Positions 47,214 to 56,308 of a stretch of 64,000 bases of DNA are shown piece after piece. The DNA comes from an uncultured Paraglaciecola sp. (GTDB taxonomy: Bacteria; Pseudomonadota; Gammaproteobacteria; Enterobacterales; Alteromonadaceae), in NCBI GenBank assembly GCA_947498355.1, contig CANMKA010000004.1:1-64000 (forward strand). The letters are read 5' to 3'. Position 1 is the stretch's first letter; each line of letters starts with the position of its first letter. A program made the translations under genes and the position numbers. The notes beneath the pieces were generated by a model. It saw only the letters and a program-made list of their open reading frames with translations. It ran no database searches and was not told the DNA's origin.

Positions 47214-48542
47214 ATGTACCAAAAATATATCTGGTTAAAGAGCATCACTAGGGTGGTGTTATTTTTGGTTGGTATGGCGTTATTGGGTCACTACTTGGGT
47301 CACTTAACCCTAGGTATTATTGTTGGTGGCCTAGCTTTATTAGCGTGGCAGTATTTACGCCTTTATCGCCTTAACTATTGGTTGTGGCACAGTAAAAAAA
47401 TTAGTCCGCCCTCTACCAGAGGTGTGTGGGCCAATATCTACGAAGGCGTGTATGCGTCAAAACTCAGAAATCGCGAAAAGCGCAAATCTTTGGGCGAAAT
47501 TATTCGACGTTTTCGCGAAGGCACCGAAGCGCTGCCCGATGCCGCGCTAGTACTCGACGAAGAAGGCAAAATTACTTGGTGTAACCGCCTAGCCAGAATC
47601 GAATTAGGTATTCGTTGGCCTGAAGACACAGGCAGAAAAATTGAGGCCTATATTCGTGAACAGCAATTTAGTGATTTTTTAGACGCACAGGTTTACGAAC
47701 AGCCCATCGAAATAAAATCTCCGGTTAATGCCAATAAAATCCTCGAAATACGGGTCGTACCCTACGAAGAAGAGCATTTAATGCTACTGGTGCGAGATGT
47801 GACGCGCCTGACTCAAATTGAAAAAATGCGTAAAGACTTTGTGGCTAACGTGTCTCACGAACTAAAAACGCCTTTGACAGTCATTAATGGCTACCTAGAG
47901 ATGATCCCCGACGACGGCGAAATGCCGCCGCATATGATGAAAAAAGCCATGTCAGAGATGCGTGAGCAATCTGCGCGAATGCAAAGCTTAATCGAAGATT
48001 TACTCGCCTTGTCGCGTATCGAATCTAGCGAAGAGCACGCTTTTGAAAACCTCGTCAATGTGCCTCAGGTCTTATGGCAAATTCAAGCCGAAACCGAGGC
48101 ACTCAACCGAGAAAAGCGGCATCGAATTTTCTTTGATGTGTCGCCAATTTTATATGTGTATGGCCTAGAAACCGAATTACGCAGTGCCTTTTCGAATTTA
48201 ATTTTTAACGCCATTAATTACACGCCAGCTGGTGGTGTAATTCAAGTCACTTGGGGCTTTGAAGGGCAGCAAGCCAAGTTCAGCGTAAAAGACAATGGCG
48301 AAGGTATTCCAGCAAAACATGTCGAGCGCTTAACCGAGCGTTTTTACCGAGTAGACAAAGCGCGTTCGCGCACAACAGGTGGCTCGGGGTTAGGTTTATC
48401 GATTGTTAAGCATGTATTGTCTCACCATAACTCGGTATTGGTTATCGACAGCAAGGTGGGTAGAGGCACAGAGTTTAGTTGTAGGTTCTCACCCGAATTG
48501 ATTTCTTTAATAGAAGATCCCCGCCCCAAAAATTTGAATTAG
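47214..48542 (+). CDS. phoR: Phosphate regulon sensor kinase PhoR
   Basis: 442 residues: two membrane segments in the first 60 residues with hardly any periplasmic loop, a PAS domain (EALPDAALVLDEEGKITWCNRLA), then VANVSHELKTPLTVINGYLEM with the phosphorylated His and an ATPase domain (NLIFNAINYTPAGG, DNGEGIP, GGSGLGLSIVKH). It phosphorylates PhoB under the control of PhoU and the Pst transporter, neither of which is in the window. Confidence 0.96.
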   Translation: MYQKYIWLKSITRVVLFLVGMALLGHYLGHLTLGIIVGGLALLAWQYLRLYRLNYWLWHSKKISPPSTRGVWANIYEGVYASKLRNREKRKSLGEIIRRFREGTEALPDAALVLDEEGKITWCNRLARIELGIRWPEDTGRKIEAYIREQQFSDFLDAQVYEQPIEIKSPVNANKILEIRVVPYEEEHLMLLVRDVTRLTQIEKMRKDFVANVSHELKTPLTVINGYLEMIPDDGEMPPHMMKKAMSEMREQSARMQSLIEDLLALSRIESSEEHAFENLVNVPQVLWQIQAETEALNREKRHRIFFDVSPILYVYGLETELRSAFSNLIFNAINYTPAGGVIQVTWGFEGQQAKFSVKDNGEGIPAKHVERLTERFYRVDKARSRTTGGSGLGLSIVKHVLSHHNSVLVIDSKVGRGTEFSCRFSPELISLIEDPRPKNLN

Positions 48543-48581
48543 GGCAGGGGAGTAGCGGGCTACCTATTATACTTACTGGTA

Positions 48582-49451
48582 TTAATGGTTAGCTTTCAGT
48601 TCATCTAACATCATTGATAACTGTTTTCGCCAATGAACCGTTTTAACACCACTGGCCTGCTCGGCAGAGGCCTTGTCTATCACAGAAAAGCTCGGTCGTT
48701 TTGCTGGGGTAGGGTATTGGCTAGCCGGAATCGCATTAACCGGAATCGCTTCATTCAACATGCCTTTTTCGATAGCCAGCTCTTGAATTGCGATGGCAAA
48801 ATCATACCAAGACGCAACGCCTGCATCGGTCCAATGATACACGCCACTTACGTCTTTTTTAGCAGCAACCGCCCATAACCAAAGGGCTAAACCTTTGGCC
48901 CAAGTAGGTGTGCCAACTTGGTCGTAAACTATGCCTAACTGAGGTTTACTGCTCATTAAATTGAGCATACTTTTTACAAAGTTATTGCCGTTAGTTGAAT
49001 ATACCCAAGCGGTACGCACGATCACAGCCTCGGGTAAAGTCTGCATGACTGCAATATCTCCAGCCAGTTTAGAGGCTCCATATACATTAACCGGGTTGGG
49101 CTTTGTATCTGTGGCATAAGGTGTTGAGTGCGTTCCATCAAACACAAAGTCGGTAGACACATGTAATAAACGCGCGCCCACTTGCTTACACGCTTGGGCG
49201 ATATTTTTAGCGCCAGTTTCGTTAACTGCATATGCCGTGTCTTGGTCAGACTCAGCCTTATCGACTGCGGTATAAGCAGCGGCATTAATCACTAAGTCGG
49301 GTTGTTGCTCGCCAATCACCCGCTCAACTTGGCTAGCTTGAGTGATATCTAATTCGTCGACAGACAAAGCTGTCAATTGCCAACCTTTAGGTAAGGTTTG
49401 CTCAAGTTCCCAAGCGAGTTGTCCGCCTTTCCCTGTCACTAAAACGTTCAT
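48582..49451 (-). CDS. rmlD: dTDP-4-dehydrorhamnose reductase
   Basis: 289 residues of the short-chain dehydrogenase fold: NVLVTGKGGQLAWELEQTLP (NADPH), VINAAAYTAVDKAE, VSTDFVFDG, and the catalytic YGASKLAGD. Last step to dTDP-L-rhamnose. Last gene of the leftward rml set, 17 bases after rmlC and convergent with phoR. Confidence 0.96.
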   Translation of the reverse strand: MNVLVTGKGGQLAWELEQTLPKGWQLTALSVDELDITQASQVERVIGEQQPDLVINAAAYTAVDKAESDQDTAYAVNETGAKNIAQACKQVGARLLHVSTDFVFDGTHSTPYATDTKPNPVNVYGASKLAGDIAVMQTLPEAVIVRTAWVYSTNGNNFVKSMLNLMSSKPQLGIVYDQVGTPTWAKGLALWLWAVAAKKDVSGVYHWTDAGVASWYDFAIAIQELAIEKGMLNEAIPVNAIPASQYPTPAKRPSFSVIDKASAEQASGVKTVHWRKQLSMMLDELKANH

Positions 49452-49468
49452 CTTACATCAACCTTGTA

Positions 49469-50017
49469 TTAATCAAATTTTGGCGCATCGGCAAACGCCA
49501 TGCCTTGCGCGTCTTTTGCCGATAAGTTCGGAGCAGCACCCTCAACCAAAGGCCAGTCAATGCCAAGTTCAGGGTCATCCCATTTTATGGATATTTCAGA
49601 CTGTGGGTAATAGTAATCGCTGCACTTATACACAAATTCAGCCTGCTCACTGGTCACATAAAACCCGTGTGCAAAGCCAGCAGGCACCCAAAGTTGCCGT
49701 TTGTTTTCGGCAGATAACTCTACACCAATCCACTGACCAAAGGTCGAAGATGACTTGCGTAAGTCTACCGCCACATCAAATACACTGCCCTGAGTGGCAC
49801 GAACCAACTTGCCTTGGGTATGTTCGGTTTGGTAATGCAGACCCCGTAAAATACCCTGCGCCGACTTACTGTGGTTGTCTTGTACCAACTCAGGCACACC
49901 AGTATGTTGGCTAAACATATCTTGACGAAAGGTCTCCATAAAGAACCCCCGCTCATCACCAAAGACCTTGGGTTCAAAAATCAATACATCGTTTAATTTT
50001 GTTTTAATCACATTCAT
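49469..50017 (-). CDS. rmlC: dTDP-4-dehydrorhamnose 3,5-epimerase
   Basis: 182 residues of the RmlC cupin fold: LIFEPKVFGDERGFFMETFRQ, QDNHSKSAQGILRGLHYQ with the catalytic His, AVDLRKSSSTFGQW and PAGFAHGFYV. Third enzyme of the rhamnose pathway. A repeat array of about 500 bases separates it from rmlA upstream. Confidence 0.97.
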   Translation of the reverse strand: MNVIKTKLNDVLIFEPKVFGDERGFFMETFRQDMFSQHTGVPELVQDNHSKSAQGILRGLHYQTEHTQGKLVRATQGSVFDVAVDLRKSSSTFGQWIGVELSAENKRQLWVPAGFAHGFYVTSEQAEFVYKCSDYYYPQSEISIKWDDPELGIDWPLVEGAAPNLSAKDAQGMAFADAPKFD

Positions 50018-50040
50018 TGTAATCGCCTAATGTTAAACCC

Positions 50041-50540
50041 AGCCAACGCCCACACCATTACTTTGTAGCACGCTAATATTCTCTTCTTCTAGCTTCGCTT
50101 TCGCTTTCGCTTTTTCTATTTTTGCTTTTTCTAGCTCTTGCTTTCTCTAGCTACTATCTACTAATTACTATCCACTGCCCTTGATCTTGGATTCCAGATC
50201 AAAAGACCTCTGGAATGACGAGAGGGAGGCTGTTTTTTCTTTTCCTCTGTGACCTCCGTGTCCTCTGTGGTTCAAAGTCTTTTGCTTTTGCTTTCTCTAG
50301 CTACTATCTACTAATTACTATCCACTGCTTCAAGCTCTTGGATTCCAGATCAAAAGCCCTCTGGAATGACGAGAAGGGGACTTGTTTGTCTTTTGACTCT
50401 TTCTCGCTCCTGCCTTTTGTCTTTCTTCTTAACAATCCAAACTGTTTTTTTCTTTTCCTCTGTGACCTCCGTGTCCTCTGTGGTGCAAAGTCTTTTGCTT
50501 TTGCTCTTGCTTTTTCTATTTACTAGCCACTGCTCTTTAG
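50041..50540. repeat. Repeat array between rmlA and rmlC (elements A and B)
   Basis: A mosaic of short repeats fills the whole gap. Element A is a palindrome, ATTCCAGA-N10-TCTGGAAT, within GG...GACGAG, with copies at 50189-50224 and 50340-50378. Element B has a CTCTGTG-type 9-12-base period and ends CTCTGTGGT(T/G)CAAAGTCTTTTGC, with copies at 50241-50284 and 50453-50500. Pyrimidine-rich stretches with CTATCTACTAATTACTATCCACTG join them. The same elements recur at 51.5-52.46 kb and, inverted, at 58.5-59.8 kb. Reading frames within are artefacts. Confidence 0.85.
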
Positions 50541-50556
50541 CCCCTAGCTACTGCTC

Positions 50557-51438
50557 TTATCTGCTCTCCCCAGCTAGTTCTATTAAATATTGACCGTAGC
50601 CTGTTTTCTTCAAACTGTTGCCTTGTTCGAGTAATTGCTCAGCAGTGATCCAGCCATTGTTGAACCCAATTTCTTCTAAACAAGCGACTTTAAGACCTTG
50701 CCTATGTTCAACGGTTTGCACAAAATGCCCCGCTTCGAGAAGTGAATCATGGGTGCCCGTGTCTAACCAAGCAAAACCCCGGCCGAGCAAAGACACATTT
50801 AAGTTATTTTGCTGCATGTAGGCCACGTTAATATCGGTAATTTCTAGCTCACCACGAGGCGAAGGCTTAATGCTCTTAGCAATTTCGACTACCGAATTAT
50901 CATAAAAATACAAACCCGTTACGGCATAATTTGATTTAGGATCGGCAGGTTTTTCTTCGATGCTAATGGCCTTATCATTTTCGTCAAACTCAACAACGCC
51001 AAATCGCTCTGGGTCGCTAACGTGATAACCAAATACGGTCGCGCCAGTCTCTACTTGAGTTGCGGCTTTTAGTTTGTCTGAGAAATGTTGGCCGTAGAAA
51101 ATGTTGTCACCCAAGACTAAGCTGACATTATCGTCACCAATGAATTCTTCACCCAAAATAAAGGCTTGGGCTAAACCATCTGGACTAGGTTGAACCGTAT
51201 AGCTGATGCTTACGCCAAACGCACTGCCGTCTCCAAGTAGCTTTTGGAAGTTGGCTTGATCTTCAGGCGTGGTAATGATCAGAATTTCTCTGATACCCGC
51301 CAACATCAAAACCGACAGCGGGTAGTAAATCATAGGCTTGTCGTAAATAGGCAGTAACTGCTTAGACGTTCCCTGTGTAATAGGGTGTAATCGAGAACCC
51401 GAACCACCCGCTAAAATAATACCTTTATAATTCGCCAT
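50557..51438 (-). CDS. rmlA: Glucose-1-phosphate thymidylyltransferase
   Basis: 293 residues. [38 protein letters not shown] is the nucleotide-binding signature, [10 protein letters not shown] holds the metal-binding Asp, and [19 protein letters not shown] follows. First enzyme of dTDP-rhamnose synthesis. Lies between the two repeat arrays, so its mRNA contains or is broken by them. Confidence 0.97.
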   Translation of the reverse strand: MANYKGIILAGGSGSRLHPITQGTSKQLLPIYDKPMIYYPLSVLMLAGIREILIITTPEDQANFQKLLGDGSAFGVSISYTVQPSPDGLAQAFILGEEFIGDDNVSLVLGDNIFYGQHFSDKLKAATQVETGATVFGYHVSDPERFGVVEFDENDKAISIEEKPADPKSNYAVTGLYFYDNSVVEIAKSIKPSPRGELEITDINVAYMQQNNLNVSLLGRGFAWLDTGTHDSLLEAGHFVQTVEHRQGLKVACLEEIGFNNGWITAEQLLEQGNSLKKTGYGQYLIELAGESR

Positions 51439-51499
51439 ATTTATTCCTTATTAAAACCTTAATTTTGTACTGTTAACCAGCCCACTGCTGGGCTAAAAA

Positions 51500-52460
51500 A
51501 GTAAATAGTAAATAGTAGATAGTGACTAGCTTCTATTCACTGCCCTTGCTCTTGGATTCCAGATCAAAAGACCTCTGGAATGACGAGAAGGGGACTTTAC
51601 ATGTCTCAGTTCTTCTCGTTTTGGCTTTTACTACTTACTATTCCCTACCTACTATCTGCTGTTTTTCCCTCTGTGGTGCAAAGTCTTTTGCTTTTATTTC
51701 TTTCTGCTTTCGCTTTGCTTTTGCTCTTTCTAGTTCCTATTTACTATTTCCTAGCCACTGCCCTTGCTCTTGGATTCCAGATCAAAAGCCCTCTGGAATG
51801 ACGAGAGGGGGACTTTACATGTCTCAGTTCTTCTCGTTTTGGCTTTTACTACTTACTATTCCCTACCTACTATCTGCTGTTTTTCCCTCTGTGTTCTCCG
51901 TGTACTCTGTGGTGCAAAGCCTTTCGCTTTTTGTTTTTTGCTTTTTCTATCCACTAGCCCCTATCTACTAGCTACTGCTTTAAGCTTTTGGATTCCAGAT
52001 CAAAAGCCCTCTGGAATGACGAGAGGGAGGCTGTTTTTTCTTTTCCTCTGTGACCTCCGTGTTCTCTGTGGTGCAAAGTCTTTCGCTTTTGCTCTTGCTC
52101 TTGCTTTTGCTCTTGCTTTTGCTTTTGCTTTTGCTTTTTCTAGCTCTTGCTTTCTCTAGCTACTATCTACTAATTACTATCCACTACAGCCCTTGCTCTT
52201 GGATTCCAGATCAAAAGACCTCTGGAATGACGAGAAGGGGACTTTGCATGTCTCAGTTCTTTTCGTTTTGGCTTTTACTACTTACTATTCCCTACCTACT
52301 AACTGCTGTTTTTCCCTCTGTGACCTCCGTGTCCTCTGTGGTTCAAAGTCTTTCGCTTTTCGCTTTTGCTTTTGCTTTCGCTTTTATTTTTTTCTGCTTT
52401 CGCTTTGCTTTTGCTCTTTCTAGTTCCTATTTACTATCTCCTAGCCACTGCCTTTTAGCC
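51500..52460. repeat. Tandem repeat array between rmlB and rmlA, about 215-bp period
   Basis: Element A recurs at about 51554, 51772, 51990 and 52201, a spacing of 218, 218 and 211 bases. Each is followed by a shared segment (ACATGTCTCAGTTCTTCTCGT in several), TACTATTC-type repeats and element B at about 51661, 51881, 52039 and 52311. The array therefore consists of four imperfect tandem units. It lies on the antisense side of the rml transcript, in the 1-kb gap between rmlB and rmlA. Open frames on the plus strand are produced by the T-rich repeats and are not genes. Confidence 0.88.
52085..52138. repeat. Hexanucleotide microsatellite, nine units
   Basis: Nine consecutive copies of GCTTTT or GCTCTT run from 52085 to 52138, directly after an element B copy. 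Shorter runs of the same hexamer follow other B copies (around 50095-50150, 50281, 50500, 52355-52385). Such a run would be prone to slippage. Confidence 0.9.
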
Positions 52461-52467
52461 CCTGCCC

Positions 52468-53550
52468 TCAAGCCCCTAATCTATCCAATTTATAGGCTCC
52501 AGATAACACTCGTTGCCACCAGTCTTTGTTATTCAAGTACCATTCTACGGTTTTGCGAATACCCGACTCGAATGACTCTTGTGGAACCCAGCCTAATTCT
52601 TTTTGGATTTTGTCCGCGTCTATGGCGTATCTTGCGTCATGACCGGGGCGGTCTGTGACAAAGGTAATTAAGTCTTTGTAATGTTCAACGCCCTCTGGCT
52701 TGTTAGGTGCAAGTTCGTCTAATAGGTCGCAAATGGTTTCTACCACTTCCAAGTTACGTTTTTCGTTGTGCCCACCAATATTGTAGGTTTCGCCGACTTT
52801 GCCAGACTTAGCCACTTGCACTAACGCTCTGGCGTGGTCTTCTACGAATAACCAATCTCGAATTTGGCTGCCATCGCCGTATACTGGTAACGCTTTGCCA
52901 GCTAATGCATTAAGAATAATGTGCGGTACCAGTTTTTCTGGGAAGTGATACGGGCCATAGTTGTTTGAGCAGTTAGTCACCACAGTCGGTAAGCCATAGG
53001 TGCGTTGCCAAGCTCTTACCAAGTGGTCAGAACTAGCCTTACTGGCTGAGTAAGGTGAGCTAGGCGCGTAAGACGTGTCTTCGGTGAATAAGGGTAACTC
53101 AGTGCCTGCAGGGTGCTCGTTAGGGTGAGGTAAATCGCCGTACACTTCGTCTGTCGAAATATGATGAAAAATAAAGCTCTGCTTTTTGGCTTCGGGCAAC
53201 CCCGCCCAATAGGCACGGCTGGCTTCTAATAAGGTATAGGTGCCAACCACATTGGTTTGAATAAATTCGCCGGGGCCATCAATAGAACGATCAACGTGGG
53301 ACTCAGCGGCCAAATGCATCACAGCATCGGGCTGATGTTCGCTAAATACACGCTTTAAAGCAACGGCATCACAAATATCTACCCGCTCAAAAATATAGTG
53401 GCTGGTGTGCAAAGCTGCTGGGATAGATTCAGGATTACCCGCATAGGTTAATTTATCGAGATTAATAACTGTGTCGTCGGTCGACTCAAGTATATGCCTA
53501 ACCACAGCACTGCCAATAAAGCCTGCGCCGCCTGTCACTAATAGTTTCAT
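52468..53550 (-). CDS. rmlB: dTDP-glucose 4,6-dehydratase
   Basis: From ATG 53550, after the RBS GGAAGA, the product has 360 residues; the frame extends to 53601 without family resemblance. [21 protein letters not shown] binds [12 protein letters not shown] and the catalytic [14 protein letters not shown] follow, and [17 protein letters not shown] is typical of RmlB. First gene of the leftward rmlB-A-C-D order, divergent from the polysaccharide export operon. Confidence 0.96.
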   Translation of the reverse strand: MKLLVTGGAGFIGSAVVRHILESTDDTVINLDKLTYAGNPESIPAALHTSHYIFERVDICDAVALKRVFSEHQPDAVMHLAAESHVDRSIDGPGEFIQTNVVGTYTLLEASRAYWAGLPEAKKQSFIFHHISTDEVYGDLPHPNEHPAGTELPLFTEDTSYAPSSPYSASKASSDHLVRAWQRTYGLPTVVTNCSNNYGPYHFPEKLVPHIILNALAGKALPVYGDGSQIRDWLFVEDHARALVQVAKSGKVGETYNIGGHNEKRNLEVVETICDLLDELAPNKPEGVEHYKDLITFVTDRPGHDARYAIDADKIQKELGWVPQESFESGIRKTVEWYLNNKDWWQRVLSGAYKLDRLGA

Positions 53551-54069
53551 TGCATTCTTCCGTAAAATCAGTTTATTCGAAATCGGGTGCAAGTATGCCA
53601 TGTATCAAATTAAATTTTTAGACTTACTTTTTAACTAAAACTAGTTTACTTGTTTCTACTAAGCTTAAGTTTTATCCATGTCACAATGTAATCAGAGCGA
53701 AAACTCGATTTACCTCATGTAAAAGCGAAAAATGTTAGGCTAAACACGCAATAGTTTGTATCGATGATTATTTCATAACCAGTCAATAAAGCGCCTTAGT
53801 AACTTGTTTTTTAATAAAAAATTAACAATTAGCTAAGTGTTCATCCAATAAAAGTGTAGTGAATCAGATACGTTTACGATAATCGTACTGGACGGGCCAA
53901 AAAATATTGCTGAAAAGCCAGTTTTTTGCGCAAACACAATATAAGATTGAAAAAAAGTGCGGTATTATTCGACAAACTGTGAAGAGTCATTTACGAGTAT
54001 TTTGGCAATCCACAGCCCAAAGCCGTAAGATGGACGTCTCAAATCTAGCAAAGTGCACACAGAGGGAAA
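53551..54069. other. Divergent promoter region of the polysaccharide locus
   Basis: About 520 AT-rich bases without a gene, between rmlB (leftward) and the export operon (rightward). It contains a 13-bp palindrome TACGATAATCGTA (53875-53887) and TTTGCGCAAA (53925-53934), either of which could be a regulator site. The rightward gene has a GAGGG RBS. No clear promoter hexamers were assigned. Confidence 0.4.
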
Positions 54070-54486
54070 ATGGCTAGCGACCCACAAGACATTAAGCAAG
54101 AACCAGCAGTCGAAAAACTGCTAAGCAGAATGCCCGAGCGAATTGCCAACAGTTTCTCGGCAGAGCAGCTTATTCACCTTAAAACTGCTATTGGTTCTCG
54201 CGAGTGGGGCAAGCACAAGATCGATTTTCGTGGCACCTTTCCTATTCCATTTTTTAAAAGCCGTATTTATTACGTGTTTTTGATGGGCCGAAACCACAGA
54301 AATCTCACCCGCAAAGAGCAAGTTATTTCTGCCCTCACAGTCGCGGGCTTTATTACCCTATTTGTAATCTTCTCAATATTATTTGGTTTGCTAGCGCTGT
54401 ACTTATTAAAGTCGGCCCTTGGTATTAACTTATTTGAAAACTTCTCACTGGGAATTTGGACCTGGTTTAAAACATTATGGACATAA
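54070..54486 (+). CDS. Small membrane protein of the polysaccharide operon
   Basis: 138 residues. The N-terminal 75 residues are soluble (PAVEKLLSRMPERIANSFSAEQLIHLKTAIGSREWGKHKIDFRGTFPIPFF), followed by one long or two close membrane segments (VISALTVAGFITLFVIFSILFGLLALYLL). I do not recognise a named family. First gene of the export operon, so it is probably a helper or regulator of secretion. Its end lies 5 bases before the next ATG. Confidence 0.75.
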   Translation: MASDPQDIKQEPAVEKLLSRMPERIANSFSAEQLIHLKTAIGSREWGKHKIDFRGTFPIPFFKSRIYYVFLMGRNHRNLTRKEQVISALTVAGFITLFVIFSILFGLLALYLLKSALGINLFENFSLGIWTWFKTLWT

Positions 54487-54491
54487 TCAAG

Positions 54492-55652
54492 ATGAAAAAA
54501 ACGCTACTCAGTACACTTATCGCCGGCCTATGTATCGCGTCGCAAACCACCCACGCTCAGCAAGCTGGTTTTTTAGCTGAGGTAGATTCGCGTCTAACCT
54601 ACGAAGACAATATTTTACGTGCATCGGATGCCAATGCCGAAAGCGATACTAGCTTAGTGGTCGCACCAGAGCTTACCCTTGCTGGAATAGTCGGTAAGCA
54701 GCGTTTTTCTGCAACTTATCAAGGTGAGTATGCAAAATACTTTGACAACTCAGAAGTTGATTACACAGATCACGACATTCGCTTAAGAGCGGATTTTGAC
54801 CATTCTCCCAGATTAGCCTCAAGTTTTAATGTTCAATATAAAGATAAACATGAAGATTTCGGTGAGCTAGATAATATTTTTGATGGGTTCACCGAATTTA
54901 ACTTATATACAGAAAAGCAAGTTAATGGTGAGTTAACCTATGGTCGCCAAGACAGCTTTGGTCAGTTGGTCCTCCGACTTGGTAAGACAGATAGAGAGTA
55001 TGAAAATAACGGTCAGGAGTTCAGAAGTTACGACCGTGATTTAGCATCTCTAGCCTTTTATTATCGTATAGCCCCTCGTACTCGCTTATTAGCTGAAGTA
55101 ATTCATCAAGACTTTTCATTCAACCCTGAACTTGGATTTTTGGACTTAGATAACAAATATTTAGTATATCAAGCTGGTGTGGAATGGGCGCTTACTAATC
55201 AACTCGAAGGTACTGTAAAAGTCGGTTACCAAGACCGAGATTTTAGATTAGATAATTTACGAGATGTCGATGGTTTGTCTTACGAAGCGGATTTAGAGTG
55301 GAAGCCCAATACCTTTACCGAGATAGGATTGGTTGCTAGGCGCGAGAGTATTGACTCGTCTATAGAATCGGCAGGTGGGTTTTTACGTACCACTTACGGC
55401 ATTAATGTATCTCATGGGCTAACTGAGCTAACAAAGCTTAAAGGCAGTATTGGCTATAGCAAAGATGAATTAGTGTTTATTGATAATAGGGAAGATGAGC
55501 GTAGATTTATTGAAGCTGGAATAACGCACAATTTGCTATATTGGGTTGAGCTAGGCGTTAATGTTCGTCACGATAACCGAGATTCGACCCAAGTATCTGC
55601 AGAGTACGAAGTTAACAGTGTGAACCTTACTGCTAAGTTATCATTTGACTAA
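54492..55652 (+). CDS. Outer-membrane beta-barrel protein of polysaccharide export
   Basis: From ATG 54492 (MKKTLLSTLIAGLCIASQTTHAQ signal region; ATG 54477 is an alternative in frame) the product has 386 residues. The mature protein is a series of amphipathic strands with aromatic girdles (RFSATYQGEYAKYF, FNLYTEKQVNGELTYG, LEGTVKVGYQDRDF) and a C-terminal VNLTAKLSFD. It resembles the putative beta-barrel porin 2 group found in exopolysaccharide loci. Likely an outer-membrane channel for the polymer, which would suit the short Wza-type protein that follows. Confidence 0.75.
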   Translation: MKKTLLSTLIAGLCIASQTTHAQQAGFLAEVDSRLTYEDNILRASDANAESDTSLVVAPELTLAGIVGKQRFSATYQGEYAKYFDNSEVDYTDHDIRLRADFDHSPRLASSFNVQYKDKHEDFGELDNIFDGFTEFNLYTEKQVNGELTYGRQDSFGQLVLRLGKTDREYENNGQEFRSYDRDLASLAFYYRIAPRTRLLAEVIHQDFSFNPELGFLDLDNKYLVYQAGVEWALTNQLEGTVKVGYQDRDFRLDNLRDVDGLSYEADLEWKPNTFTEIGLVARRESIDSSIESAGGFLRTTYGINVSHGLTELTKLKGSIGYSKDELVFIDNREDERRFIEAGITHNLLYWVELGVNVRHDNRDSTQVSAEYEVNSVNLTAKLSFD

Positions 55653-55676
55653 TTTATAGGGTACGTGGAGCGAGCG

Positions 55677-56234
55677 ATGCAAAAGTTGACAAATAGAGTA
55701 TTGGGTCTTAAGCAGTTATGCTGGCTGTTAATGGTTATGGCCGTTGTGGTAAATGCAGCAAGCGCACAAACCCTACAACAATATCGCTTGGCGGCAGACG
55801 ACCAAATTTCGGTAAGTGTGTTTAACGAACCAGATTTAAGCCTAGAGTCTACTCGAGTAGCGGCTAACGGCACCATCTCTATGCCCTTGATTGGCCAAAT
55901 TTTGGTCAAGGGCTTAACCATAGACGAAGTTGAGCTAAAAATTACTAAGTTGTATTTGGGGGACTACCTGAAAAAACCGGATATTTCGGTGGCAGTAGTC
56001 GAGTATCGCCAATTTTATGTAAATGGCGAAGTCGACAAGCCTGGTGGCTTTAGCTTTCGCGAGGGCATGACAGTGCAGCGCGCTGTGTCTTTGGCTGGAG
56101 GCTTTACCGAGCGAGCTGCCCGCAACAAAATTAAATTAATTCGAGAAGATTCGCCTGAAAGAGAAACCCGAGTTGATTTAAATACGCCAATTCGCCCAGG
56201 TGATGTGATTACCGTTGAAGAAAGTTTTTTCTAG
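55677..56234 (+). CDS. Short Wza/GumB-type polysaccharide export protein
   Basis: From ATG 55677 (RBS GGAG, 6 bases) the product has 185 residues: a signal peptide ending ASAQ, a Poly_export domain (YRLAADDQISVSVFNEPDLSLESTRVAANGTISMPLIGQI) and one SLBB domain (FYVNGEVDKPGGFSFREGMTVQRAVSLAGGFTERAARN). It lacks a lipobox and the C-terminal helix that lets E. coli Wza cross the outer membrane. The preceding beta-barrel may provide that part. Confidence 0.9.
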   Translation: MQKLTNRVLGLKQLCWLLMVMAVVVNAASAQTLQQYRLAADDQISVSVFNEPDLSLESTRVAANGTISMPLIGQILVKGLTIDEVELKITKLYLGDYLKKPDISVAVVEYRQFYVNGEVDKPGGFSFREGMTVQRAVSLAGGFTERAARNKIKLIREDSPERETRVDLNTPIRPGDVITVEESFF

Positions 56235-56308
56235 AACCTATTTCTAGAGCTTGTTTCTAGAGCATAATTTAAAAGCTAAGCAGCGCTGTTAAAAGGAATA
56301 AAAAATAC

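Noticed and set aside
50215..50593. Plus-strand frames in the rmlA-rmlC gap
   Set aside because: Same repeat-derived artefact as in the larger array.
51500..52460. CRISPR array
   Set aside because: Repeat units are about 215 bases and imperfect, without short constant repeats and unique spacers, and no cas genes are present.
51522..52658. Several overlapping plus-strand frames of 70-200 codons in the rmlB-rmlA gap
   Set aside because: They are products of the T-rich repeats: all frames are open, the sequence repeats with the 215-bp period (LDSRSK..WNDE recurs), and composition is Leu/Phe/Ser-rich without a family pattern.
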